Translations under genes and position numbers: made by a program
NCBI GenBank assembly: GCA_035934555.1
Contig: DASYXT010000025.1
Location: 1 to 6,169 of the forward strand
From: DASYXT01 sp035934555
Lineage (GTDB): Bacteria > Verrucomicrobiota > Verrucomicrobiia > Limisphaerales > UBA8199
Direction: 5' to 3'
Length of the DNA: 6,169 nt
Shown: positions 1-6,081 of the stretch, in pieces
Position numbering within the stretch: the first letter of the stretch is position 1
How the letters are laid out: every line of letters starts with the position of its first letter
The notes under the pieces: generated by a model
Told to the model about the DNA's origin: nothing
Seen by the model: the letters and a program-made list of their open reading frames with translations, nothing else
The model's database searches: none

Positions 1-2
1 AC

Positions 3-1814
3 GGGTTTGAGGCGATGTGCAGTCAGACGGTGGAGGTGGTGGATACGAATATGCCGGTGTTAGTGTGCGTGGGGGACAAGGTAGTGGGGTCGGGGAGCTC
101 CTGGAGTTTTGACGTGCCGGGGGTATCGGAGAGCGGTTCGAGCCAGGAGTTGGTGTATGACGATTTGAGCAATGATCTGGGGGAGGGATTTACGGCTGGG
201 ACGCAGGAAGTGGGGGATGTGGTGAGTTTGGGAGGCAGCGCGCGATATTTGAGCCGGTTGACGGTGGCGTATTGGGGCAGCAACGACGTGCAGGAAGGTT
301 TTGTTGGGACAGTGAGCGCGCAGGTGCGGCTGTATTTGAATGACGGGCCGGTGGACCCGGAGAGTCAGCAAGCGACGCCGGGGACGTTATTCTATGATAG
401 TGGGCCGCAGGGAGTGGTGGCGACCAACAGTGGGGTGTTGGAGCTGGATGAGTTTCAGGTGACAGCGGCAGTGGGGTTGACCAATGGGTTGCCGGAGAGT
501 TTCACCTGGACGGTGCAGTTCAGCGGGCTGGGAGCAAATGATGAGGTGGGGTTGAGGCAATATGGGCCGGCGGTGGTGGGGGAGGGGAGCGGGTATTGGG
601 CGCAGCAGCAGGGAGAGTGGGTATGGCAGGCTGGGGATTTATTTGGAGCGCAGATGGAGGCGGCCAGTGCGGGGGTGACATTGAGCGTGGTGAGCACGGT
701 GACCAATGCGGGATGCGGGTTGGGATATACGGCGCAACGGGCGTGGCAGGCCAGTGACAGTTGCGGGCACCAGGCGGTGTGCACGCAAACGGTGGAGGTG
801 GTGGATGAGGAGTTGCCGATATGGGTGAGCCAGCCGCAGACCAACGAGCAGGTATTGGCGGGGCAGACGGTGACGCTGGCAGTGGGAGTGACGAGTTGTT
901 CGGCGTTGAGTTACCAGTGGTATTTCGATGAGACCAACGCGTTGGCGGAGGGGACCGAGGCGATGCTGGTGGTGAGCAACGCGGGTCCGGCGGATGCGGG
1001 GCTTTACGCGGTGATCGTCAGCAATGCGTATGGGAGTGTGACCAGTGCGCCGGTGAGTTTGAGTGTGGTGGTGCCGCCGGAGTTGGTGAGTGAGCCGACC
1101 AACCAGGTGGTAACGAATGGCACGATGGCGCAGTTGAGCGTGGTGGCCATCGGAACTGACCCATTGAGTTATCAATGGTATTTCGAGGGGACCAACGCGC
1201 TGGTGGAGGGGACGGAGGCGACGTTGGTGTTAAGCAATACCAGTCCAGCGGATGCGGGGAGCTATCAAGTAGTAGTGACCAATGCCTATGGCAGCGTTAC
1301 CAGCGCCGTGGCGGCCCTGTCCATCGTGAGCCCACCGATGATTACGAGCCAACCGGAAAGCGTCACGTGCATCGAGGGCCTCACCGTGGCTCTGACGGTG
1401 ACCGCGACGGGCGATCCGCCATTGACCTACCAATGGCAGGCCGATTGCACGACGCCCATTTGGGGTGTCACCACCACTGCATTCAAGCTGAAGGAGGTAA
1501 CACCAGCGGATAGCGGCACATATTGCGTCGTGGTTTCAAATGCCTTCGGCCGCGTGGTCAGCCAACCGGCTGTGGTGCGAGTATTGGTTAAACCTGCACT
1601 GCTCTCCCTGACTCAAACCAGTGGGGCCGTGAGCCTCAGTTTTTCGACCGTGCCCAATCTGCTCTACTCGGTAAGTTACAGCGATACACTAAACTCGCCC
1701 GCGTGGACTCCATTGCCTGGTGGTTCCGCTCTACCTGGCACCGGAGAACCCATCACGGTGCAGGATGCCAACCCTTCACCCGGCCAGCGATTTTATCAGA
1801 TTCTCGTTCGGTAG
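3..1814 (+). CDS. Large secreted HYR/Ig-like repeat protein, C-terminal part (5' end outside window)
   Basis: Residues are numbered from the ATG at 15, but that ATG is probably not the start. The four in-frame codons before it (GFEA) extend a match to the later repeat (GFEAMCSQTVEVVD against GHQAVCTQTVEVVD), so the frame enters from outside the window. Domains seen: end of one HYR-like repeat (1-11); a second HYR-like repeat (about 12-265) interrupted by an inserted beta-rich domain (about 45-215); three Ig-like domains (about 268-353, 354-439, 440-525), each with the core SYQW or TYQW and the hallmark PADAGxY or PADSGTY; and a C-terminal domain (about 526-599) ending GQRFYQILVR. Such C-terminal domains are common on exported Verrucomicrobiota proteins. 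The protein is probably secreted or surface-bound and may bind polysaccharide or other cells, but no catalytic motif is visible and the function is unknown. There is no LPXTG motif or C-terminal membrane anchor. The stop is TAG at 1812-1814. Confidence 0.85.
   Translation, partial: GFEAMCSQTVEVVDTNMPVLVCVGDKVVGSGSSWSFDVPGVSESGSSQELVYDDLSNDLGEGFTAGTQEVGDVVSLGGSARYLSRLTVAYWGSNDVQEGFVGTVSAQVRLYLNDGPVDPESQQATPGTLFYDSGPQGVVATNSGVLELDEFQVTAAVGLTNGLPESFTWTVQFSGLGANDEVGLRQYGPAVVGEGSGYWAQQQGEWVWQAGDLFGAQMEAASAGVTLSVVSTVTNAGCGLGYTAQRAWQASDSCGHQAVCTQTVEVVDEELPIWVSQPQTNEQVLAGQTVTLAVGVTSCSALSYQWYFDETNALAEGTEAMLVVSNAGPADAGLYAVIVSNAYGSVTSAPVSLSVVVPPELVSEPTNQVVTNGTMAQLSVVAIGTDPLSYQWYFEGTNALVEGTEATLVLSNTSPADAGSYQVVVTNAYGSVTSAVAALSIVSPPMITSQPESVTCIEGLTVALTVTATGDPPLTYQWQADCTTPIWGVTTTAFKLKEVTPADSGTYCVVVSNAFGRVVSQPAVVRVLVKPALLSLTQTSGAVSLSFSTVPNLLYSVSYSDTLNSPAWTPLPGGSALPGTGEPITVQDANPSPGQRFYQILVR
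9..821 (+). repeat. Direct repeat of the HYR-repeat end, copies at about 9-57 and 771-819
   Basis: The DNA coding for (A)xCxQTVEVVD occurs twice in the same frame, near 9-47 and 771-809, exactly 762 bases (254 codons) apart. Both copies contain the identical run acggtggaggtggtggat. The distance equals one normal HYR-like repeat of roughly 84 residues plus an insert of about 170 residues, which supports the reading that the repeat between them carries an inserted domain. Confidence 0.7.
822..1595 (+). repeat. Three tandem Ig-domain coding repeats with a 258-base period
   Basis: Three coding repeats lie in exact register, 258 bases (86 codons) apart. The codons for the conserved L-S/T-Y-Q-W core begin at 906, 1164 and 1422. 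Units begin near 822, 1080 and 1338. Units 1 and 2 still share long identical DNA stretches, such as tggtatttcga, gaccaacgcg and gcggatgcgggg, so they look like a fairly recent duplication. Unit 3 keeps the protein fold signature but differs much more at the DNA level and carries two extra cysteines in its core (QADCT and TYCVVV). Confidence 0.8.
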
Positions 1815-1912
1815 CAGTCACAACATCTGGTTGGTTCTCCCTGGCCGTCCTGACTCCGTTGCCTCAGCACTCCATCATTCCCTTTTGGCGGCTGCTTCGG
1901 TATAACCGGCGG

Positions 1913-2839
1913 GTGTTCGAGCCCTTTTCAACGCCGCTGGACGCCACGACACGCTTTTGCGCCGTCTATGGCTGGCCGGTACGGCATTCGGCGTCGCCGG
2001 CGATGCATAACGCCGCCCTCGCTGCCCTCGGCTTAAACTGGCGTTACCTGGCCTGCGAGGTTCACCCGCATAATCTCAGCATTGCCCTGGCAGGCGCCCG
2101 AACGATGAATTTTATCGGATTGAACCTCACCGTGCCGCACAAACTTTTGGCGCTCGACTTGATGGACCTTCTCGATGACTCTGCGCGCCAATGGGGCGCA
2201 GTGAACACCGTCGTCTTTGAAGCGCGCGACGAGACCGGCGAGTGGCGACCGCTCGCCCAATTGTCCGAACCGTCGCGAACAGTCCGGGCACACGGCTATA
2301 ACACGGATGCTGAGGCGCTGGTTCAGGCATTGCGAGAGGATCTGGAATTGGAGGTCCGCGGCGCAAAAATCGTCGTGCTTGGCAGCGGCGGGGCAGGGCG
2401 CACCGCCGCTTTAAAACTGGCCGCGGAAGGCGCGGCGGAACTGTTTCTGCTCAACCGGACGCAGAGCAAAGCCGAGGCGGTAGCTCGAGAAATCCAGATG
2501 CGATTTCCACAGGTCGCTGTTCAGTTGGATTATCCTGCGCATGGGGCCGATCTGCTGCTCAATGCGACCTCCCTTGGGTTGCGCAGCGCCGACCCGCTGC
2601 CGCTGGACGAAGCCAGGCTGAACCTCAAGTGTGTGCGCGCGGTGTATGACATGATTTATCGTCCGGCACAGACGCCGTTGCTCGAGTTAGCCAAGGCCGC
2701 CGGCTGCCGCGTTGCTAATGGACTGGGCATGCTGCTGTATCAGGGTGCGCGGGCACTGGAACTCTGGAGCGGCCGGCCTGCACCGGTCGCGGCGATGCGC
2801 AAAGCACTGGACACAAATATCTATGGCTCACCTCTTTGA
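1913..2839 (+). CDS. aroE: Shikimate dehydrogenase (NADP-dependent), AroE
   Basis: Cytoplasmic enzyme reducing 3-dehydroshikimate to shikimate with NADPH, step 4 of the chorismate pathway. From the GTG at 1913 it is 308 residues. Visible motifs: shikimate-binding SASP (26-29); NLTVPHK with catalytic Lys77; GAVNT (95-99); GYNTD with catalytic Asp132; nucleotide-binding GSGGAGRTAA (157-166); NRT (181-183), typical of NADP preference; NATSLG (217-222); DMIYRPAQT (246-254); GMLLYQG with Gln277. All key residues are present. The open frame reaches back to 1703, but that part overlaps the repeat-protein gene and looks unlike AroE. The next in-frame ATG falls inside the SASPAMHN motif, too late, so GTG 1913 is the best start, though no strong ribosome-binding site precedes it. 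The loop between GAVNT and GYNTD (about 100-127) is longer than usual. It overlaps the prepilin peptidase gene downstream. Confidence 0.93.
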   Translation: MFEPFSTPLDATTRFCAVYGWPVRHSASPAMHNAALAALGLNWRYLACEVHPHNLSIALAGARTMNFIGLNLTVPHKLLALDLMDLLDDSARQWGAVNTVVFEARDETGEWRPLAQLSEPSRTVRAHGYNTDAEALVQALREDLELEVRGAKIVVLGSGGAGRTAALKLAAEGAAELFLLNRTQSKAEAVAREIQMRFPQVAVQLDYPAHGADLLLNATSLGLRSADPLPLDEARLNLKCVRAVYDMIYRPAQTPLLELAKAAGCRVANGLGMLLYQGARALELWSGRPAPVAAMRKALDTNIYGSPL

Positions 2840-3950
2840 CCCGGCGATCTGGGCAGCCGTGCCGTTTCATTTCTGGTCGGTGATGTTTTTTATCCTCGGC
2901 TGCATCGTTGGGAGTTTTCTGAACGTTTGCATTCACCGGCTGCCGTTGGGCCAAAGTATTGTCTCGCCCCCCTCCCATTGCCCCCACTGCAACTACGCGA
3001 TCCCGTGGTACCTGAACATGCCGCTGGTCACCTGGGTTTATCTGCGGGGCAAATGCCGCAATTGCGGTGCCCCCATTGCGATGCGCTACTTCCTGGTGGA
3101 ACTTTTGACGGGCCTGCTTTTCCTGGGGTGTTGGCTCAGGTTTGGGCCGCATTCCGTCGCCCTGGCCCTGGTTTATGCCGTGTTCCTGGCCGGGCTCATC
3201 GCCGCCACGTTCATTGATTTCGAGCATTTCATTATCCCGGACGAGATCACCTTCGGCGGCATGCTGGCGGGATTTTTATTTTCGTTTTTCCTGCCTGCTT
3301 TGCACCGGGCCGATTCGCTGGCCGGCTCGCTGAAAGCCAGCTTGCTCGGCATGGGCGTCGGCGCGTTGCTCATCTATATCATTCTGCGCGTCGGGAAACT
3401 GATTTTCGGCCGAGAACGGCTCAAGCTGAAACCCGGCGAACGCGTCGTTTTCGGCGAGACGATGTTGCACGTCGCGGAAAAGGAGATTCCGTATGAGGAC
3501 GTGCTGTACCGGCAGTCAGATGTGATTGTACTGCACGCCAGCACGCTCGAATTGGTGGACCGTTGCTATCGCGACGTGCGGGTCCGATTGACCCGCGACT
3601 CGCTCGAAATTGGCGACGAGCGCTTTGACCCGGAGCAAGTGAGTTGCCTGGAAGCGGTCAGCGCGGAAATCGTTCTGCCGCGGGAAGCGATGGGCCTTGG
3701 TGACGTGAAGTTCATGGCTGCGATTGGCGCGTTCCTGGGCTGGCAGGCGGTGGTGTTTTCCCTCGTCGTGAGCTCTTTCATTGGTTCCTTGGTGGGCATC
3801 ACACTGGTGGTGATGCGCAAACGCGGGCTCTCCTCGCGACTGCCCTACGGGCCTTACATCGCAGTGGCGGCGGCTATCTGGATTTTTGCCGGCCCCCAAC
3901 TAGTGGACTGGTACCGAGGCATCATCGCAGGCATGATGGGGCCGAGATAA
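2823..3950 (+). CDS. Prepilin peptidase / N-methyltransferase (PilD/GspO family) with long soluble insert
   Basis: Inner-membrane aspartic protease (A24 family) that cleaves and usually N-methylates type IV prepilins or type II secretion pseudopilins. It is 375 residues; family members are commonly about 250-290. Seen in order: first membrane segment with GSFLNVCIHRLP (30-41); a zinc-type cysteine pair CPHC (53-56) and CRNC (78-81); hydrophobic helices; first catalytic Asp132 in IDFEHFIIPD; a charged stretch (about 191-288); second catalytic Asp294 in GLGDVKFMAAIGAFLGW; then more helices. Both catalytic aspartates and all four cysteines are present, so it should be active. The extra length is the charged stretch between the two aspartates. 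ATG 2823 is chosen because it gives the usual short N-terminus before helix 1. It lies inside the end of aroE (17-base overlap) with no clear ribosome-binding site, suggesting translational coupling. The pilin or secretion partners are not in the window. Confidence 0.93.
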   Translation: MAHLFDPAIWAAVPFHFWSVMFFILGCIVGSFLNVCIHRLPLGQSIVSPPSHCPHCNYAIPWYLNMPLVTWVYLRGKCRNCGAPIAMRYFLVELLTGLLFLGCWLRFGPHSVALALVYAVFLAGLIAATFIDFEHFIIPDEITFGGMLAGFLFSFFLPALHRADSLAGSLKASLLGMGVGALLIYIILRVGKLIFGRERLKLKPGERVVFGETMLHVAEKEIPYEDVLYRQSDVIVLHASTLELVDRCYRDVRVRLTRDSLEIGDERFDPEQVSCLEAVSAEIVLPREAMGLGDVKFMAAIGAFLGWQAVVFSLVVSSFIGSLVGITLVVMRKRGLSSRLPYGPYIAVAAAIWIFAGPQLVDWYRGIIAGMMGPR

Positions 3951-3976
3951 CCTGTGAGCCCCGAGTCGCCGGTCTG

Positions 3977-5056
3977 CTATTCGCATTGCGCTTTCTGCCG
4001 CAGCGCGTGATCGATCAGCACCAGCGCCGCCATCGCTTCCACCATTGGCACCGCGCGCGGCAGCACGCACGGGTCGTGCCGGCCGCGTCCGGTCAAGGTG
4101 GTATTCTTCAGCGAAGCATCCACGGTCTGTTGCTCGCGCATGATCGTCGCAACCGGCTTGAACGCCACGCGGAAAAAAATGGTTTGCCCGTTGGAGATGC
4201 CGCCCTGAACGCCCCCGGAACGATTGCTGGTGGTATAAACCTTGCCGCCCCGGGCGCGAAATGGATCGTTATGTTCGCTGCCGCGCAACAGCGTGCCCGC
4301 AAACCCTGACCCGATTTCAAACCCTTTGGCGGCGGGCAGGCTGAGCATGGCTTTGCCAAGGTCGGCCGGGAGCCGATCAAAAACGGGCTCGCCCCAACCC
4401 GGTGGCACACGCCGCGCCACACCTTCAATGATGCCCCCGACCGTGTCGCCGGCGCCGCGAACCTTTTCAATCAGCCGAATCATCCGCGCGGCCGCCGCGG
4501 TATCGGGGCAGCGAACGATGCTGGCTTCGATCTCCTTGGCTGTGACGCGCTCCGGATCGATGGCAGCCGTCACACGCTGCACTTGTTTAACGTATGCGAG
4601 CACTTCGACCCCATAGCGTTCGCGCAGCAATTTTTTCGCAATCGCGCCGGCGGCCACTCTTCCGACCGTCTCGCGCGCGCTGCTGCGCCCGCCGCCCTGC
4701 CAGTTGCGAATGCCATACTTGGCCTGGTAGGTGAAATCGGCGTGCGAAGGCCTGAACTTTAACGCCATTTCCGCATAGGCCTCCGGCCGCGCATCCTCGT
4801 TCCTGACCCACAGACAAATCGGCGTTCCGAGCGTTTGCCCTTCGTACACACCCGAGAGGATTTCGACCCGGTCGGCTTCTTTGCGTGGGGAGACGATCCG
4901 GGATTGTCCCGGACGGCGCCGATCCAGGTCGGGCTGAATGTCGGCCGCGCTGAGCTGGAGTCGGGGCGGGCAACCATCCACCACGACGCCCACACCGCCG
5001 CCGTGGGATTCCCCCCACGTCGTTATCCGGAACAGGTGTCCAAAGGTGTTGCCCAT
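3977..5056 (-). CDS. aroC: Chorismate synthase, AroC
   Basis: Cytoplasmic enzyme that removes phosphate from 5-enolpyruvylshikimate-3-phosphate to give chorismate, using reduced FMN without net redox change; last common step to Phe, Tyr, Trp, folate and quinones. It has 359 residues, the normal bacterial length. Motifs seen: HLFRITTWGESHGG with His18 (7-20); RRRPGQS (47-52 region); RPSHAD (102-107); GGGRSSARET (121-130) followed by RVAAGAIAKK; GDTVGG (203-208); NRSGGVQGGISNG (278-290); GRHDPCVLPRAVPMVEA (325-341). No key residue appears lost. The N-terminus MGNTFGHLFRIT is the standard start, so ATG 5054-5056 is secure; an AAGGG lies just before it, closer than ideal. It is convergent with the prepilin peptidase gene (26 bases between stops) and lies 36 bases downstream of the HEAGH membrane protein gene on the same strand, which may place the two in one transcript. 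Confidence 0.96.
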   Translation of the reverse strand: MGNTFGHLFRITTWGESHGGGVGVVVDGCPPRLQLSAADIQPDLDRRRPGQSRIVSPRKEADRVEILSGVYEGQTLGTPICLWVRNEDARPEAYAEMALKFRPSHADFTYQAKYGIRNWQGGGRSSARETVGRVAAGAIAKKLLRERYGVEVLAYVKQVQRVTAAIDPERVTAKEIEASIVRCPDTAAAARMIRLIEKVRGAGDTVGGIIEGVARRVPPGWGEPVFDRLPADLGKAMLSLPAAKGFEIGSGFAGTLLRGSEHNDPFRARGGKVYTTSNRSGGVQGGISNGQTIFFRVAFKPVATIMREQQTVDASLKNTTLTGRGRHDPCVLPRAVPMVEAMAALVLIDHALRQKAQCE

Positions 5057-5092
5057 GCCCTTAGCATGTCGCAGCGAGCGGTTCGGGGGAAG

Positions 5093-5659
5093 TCAAAAGG
5101 ACCCATTCAGGCTAAGCTCCCCCTTTTGCGCCTGGCCTGTCAGGGGTATGCCCCTATCCTGCCAGGCGCGCCATGCCAGCCAGCAGCAACTCCCAGTCAT
5201 ACCCAGCCATGCCGCCACTCGCAGGCACCCGGCAATCCGTTGGTCGTACATCAGCAGGCCCCAACGCGGCAGGATTGTATTCCAATCATGGCACCCGCCC
5301 CCCACCAGCGGCAGTTCCATACGCCGCGCATCGGCAACGTAGCGCGCGATGTTCAACCAGTTTTCAAAAAACCAAATCGCGCCGGCCGCCACGCCCACCG
5401 CCTGCCCCTGCCGCCAGAATGTCACCATCAAAACCAACGGAAAAACCAATTGCCCGATGGTCCCCCCATACGGTTCGAGCCGCGCGCTGAACAAACCCAT
5501 CATCGGATGCCCCGCCTCGTGAAACAGAAGGTTCGCGTGGTCCAGCAGGAAAATGAACCCCCGCTCGGAACGAAACAGGAGAACTAAAAAGACACCGAAA
5601 CCGGCGGCAAACCCAACCAGCTTTCCTTTTGTCACCGGCTCCCATTCGCATTCGGGCAT
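5093..5659 (-). CDS. Uncharacterised membrane protein with HEAGH zinc-metalloprotease motif (M50-like)
   Basis: A 188-residue protein of unknown function. Visible: a hydrophobic segment (about 14-29); NLLFHEAGHPMMGLF with HEAGH at 47-51, matching the HExxH zinc-binding and catalytic motif of gluzincin and site-2-type proteases; hydrophobic segments at about 68-81, 86-99 and 143-165; and a conserved-looking GGGCHDW (120-126), which could supply another ligand or substrate contact. The resemblance is to small M50-like families with HEAGH near the N-terminus, but no LDG or NPDG motif typical of true site-2 proteases is visible, so proteolysis is inferred, not shown. The start ATG 5657-5659 is preceded by AGGGG at short spacing. 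Its stop lies 36 bases upstream of aroC on the same strand, so the pair may be co-transcribed, but no functional link to chorismate synthesis is evident. Confidence 0.8.
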   Translation of the reverse strand: MPECEWEPVTKGKLVGFAAGFGVFLVLLFRSERGFIFLLDHANLLFHEAGHPMMGLFSARLEPYGGTIGQLVFPLVLMVTFWRQGQAVGVAAGAIWFFENWLNIARYVADARRMELPLVGGGCHDWNTILPRWGLLMYDQRIAGCLRVAAWLGMTGSCCWLAWRAWQDRGIPLTGQAQKGELSLNGSF

Positions 5660-5753
5660 AGCCCCTAAACAAGCAGGAATCCGGCCAACTTACCACGCCA
5701 CCCCGCCCCCCTCGTTGACCGCATCCGTTGCATGCGTGCGACCAGAGCGCGGC

Positions 5754-5769
5754 AATTTGGCGCCAAATT
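5754..5769. promoter_or_regulatory. Perfect 16-base palindrome, possible operator
   Basis: The sequence aatttggcgccaaatt is a perfect inverted repeat with no spacer, centred between 5761 and 5762. It lies about 95 bases upstream of the ATG of the HEAGH protein gene. Its right half overlaps a weak promoter candidate reading toward that gene. The position and symmetry suit a binding site for a dimeric regulator, but no regulator is identified. Confidence 0.4.
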
Positions 5770-5794
5770 ACCACCAGTTCGGTCAAAACCTCAA
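5765..5794 (-). promoter_or_regulatory. Weak sigma70-like promoter candidate for the HEAGH protein / aroC pair
   Basis: On the minus strand, TTGAGG (5789-5794) is followed after 18 bases by TAATTT (5765-5770). The -35 matches 4 of 6 consensus bases and the -10 only 3 of 6. It would give a leader of about 100 bases before the ATG at 5659. The match is poor, and support comes mainly from its position in the only sizeable gap upstream of the minus-strand pair and its overlap with the palindrome. Confidence 0.2.
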
Positions 5795-6081
5795 AACCCA
5801 TTCCATGCCAGTTCCGGCAAAAGTACGACCAGCAAAAAAGTTCGTGACAGCTCAACTGCGCCAAACGAACGCACATTGGATTGACCCGACTTCACCGCTT
5901 GGGCCGCAACGCAGACAAAGTTTTGCGCTGAGCCTACGTCAATGCCCGCAGCGTGCAGGTTGAACTGTTCTAACACTTCAATTTCCGCCGCCTTGGTTCG
6001 CTTGGCAGGCCGCCCACGTTTGGCCTGTGGCGTGGCTGTGAAGGTAGTCTCGGTTGTGCGGTTCTGGCGTTGTTTTCTCAT
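5791..6081 (-). pseudogene. IS110-family transposase, N-terminal fragment (truncated)
   Basis: The minus-strand frame starting at ATG 6079-6081 gives a basic N-terminus with KRGRPAKRTKAAEIEVLEQ, then NLHAAGIDVGSAQNFVCVA and VRSFGA. AAGIDVGS is the first strand of the RuvC-like DEDD domain of IS110-type transposases, with the first catalytic Asp in GID. Recognisable sequence ends after VRSFGA, at about base 5857. The next residues (VELSRTFLL...) up to the TGA at 5791-5793 do not look like the expected FTxDLxALxxWL continuation, and the other two frames there do not restore it. The remaining DEDD residues and the C-terminal serine domain of the family (usually about 300-400 residues in total) are missing, so it cannot be an active transposase. 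An in-frame ATG at 6148-6150 would add 23 residues, but the MRKQRQN start fits the family better. Confidence 0.75.

Larger units (their letters stand above)
5660..5856. other. Intergenic region between the HEAGH protein gene and the IS remnant
   Basis: About 200 bases without a credible gene. It holds the 16-base palindrome, the weak promoter candidate, a short CGCAT/ATGCG inverted pair near 5720-5735, and a C-rich run near 5699-5712. Minus-strand open frames running through it are continuations of the broken transposase frame or shadows of the HEAGH protein gene. No transfer RNA or terminator was recognised. Confidence 0.5.

Noticed and set aside
639..1175. Minus-strand open frame of 178 residues opposite the Ig-like region
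   Set aside because: It is antisense to a clear repeat gene; its His/Arg-rich sequence follows from the G-rich codons of the plus strand.
1175..1513. Plus-strand open frame of 112 residues within the Ig units
   Set aside because: It is an alternative frame inside the Ig coding repeats, Gly/Arg/Asp-rich, with no domain.
1703..1912. Upstream extension of the aroE frame (70 extra residues)
   Set aside because: It overlaps the end of the repeat-protein gene in another frame, has no AroE-like sequence, and AroE proteins begin shortly before the VYGWPVRHSASP region.
3951..3976. Possible bidirectional terminator between the convergent peptidase and aroC genes
   Set aside because: The 26 bases show no convincing GC-rich hairpin with a T run in either direction.
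4835..5587. Plus-strand open frame of 250 residues across the start of aroC and the HEAGH protein gene
   Set aside because: It is antisense to two well-supported genes, rich in Pro, Arg, His and Gln as expected for a shadow frame in GC-rich DNA, and has no recognisable domain.
5831..5856. Possible terminator (hairpin plus T run on the minus strand) next to the IS junction
   Set aside because: There is a run of six T on the minus strand, but no stable stem precedes it.
5364..5876. Minus-strand open frame of 170 residues crossing from the IS remnant into the HEAGH protein gene
   Set aside because: It overlaps the HEAGH gene in another frame and joins unrelated shadow sequence; no family resemblance.
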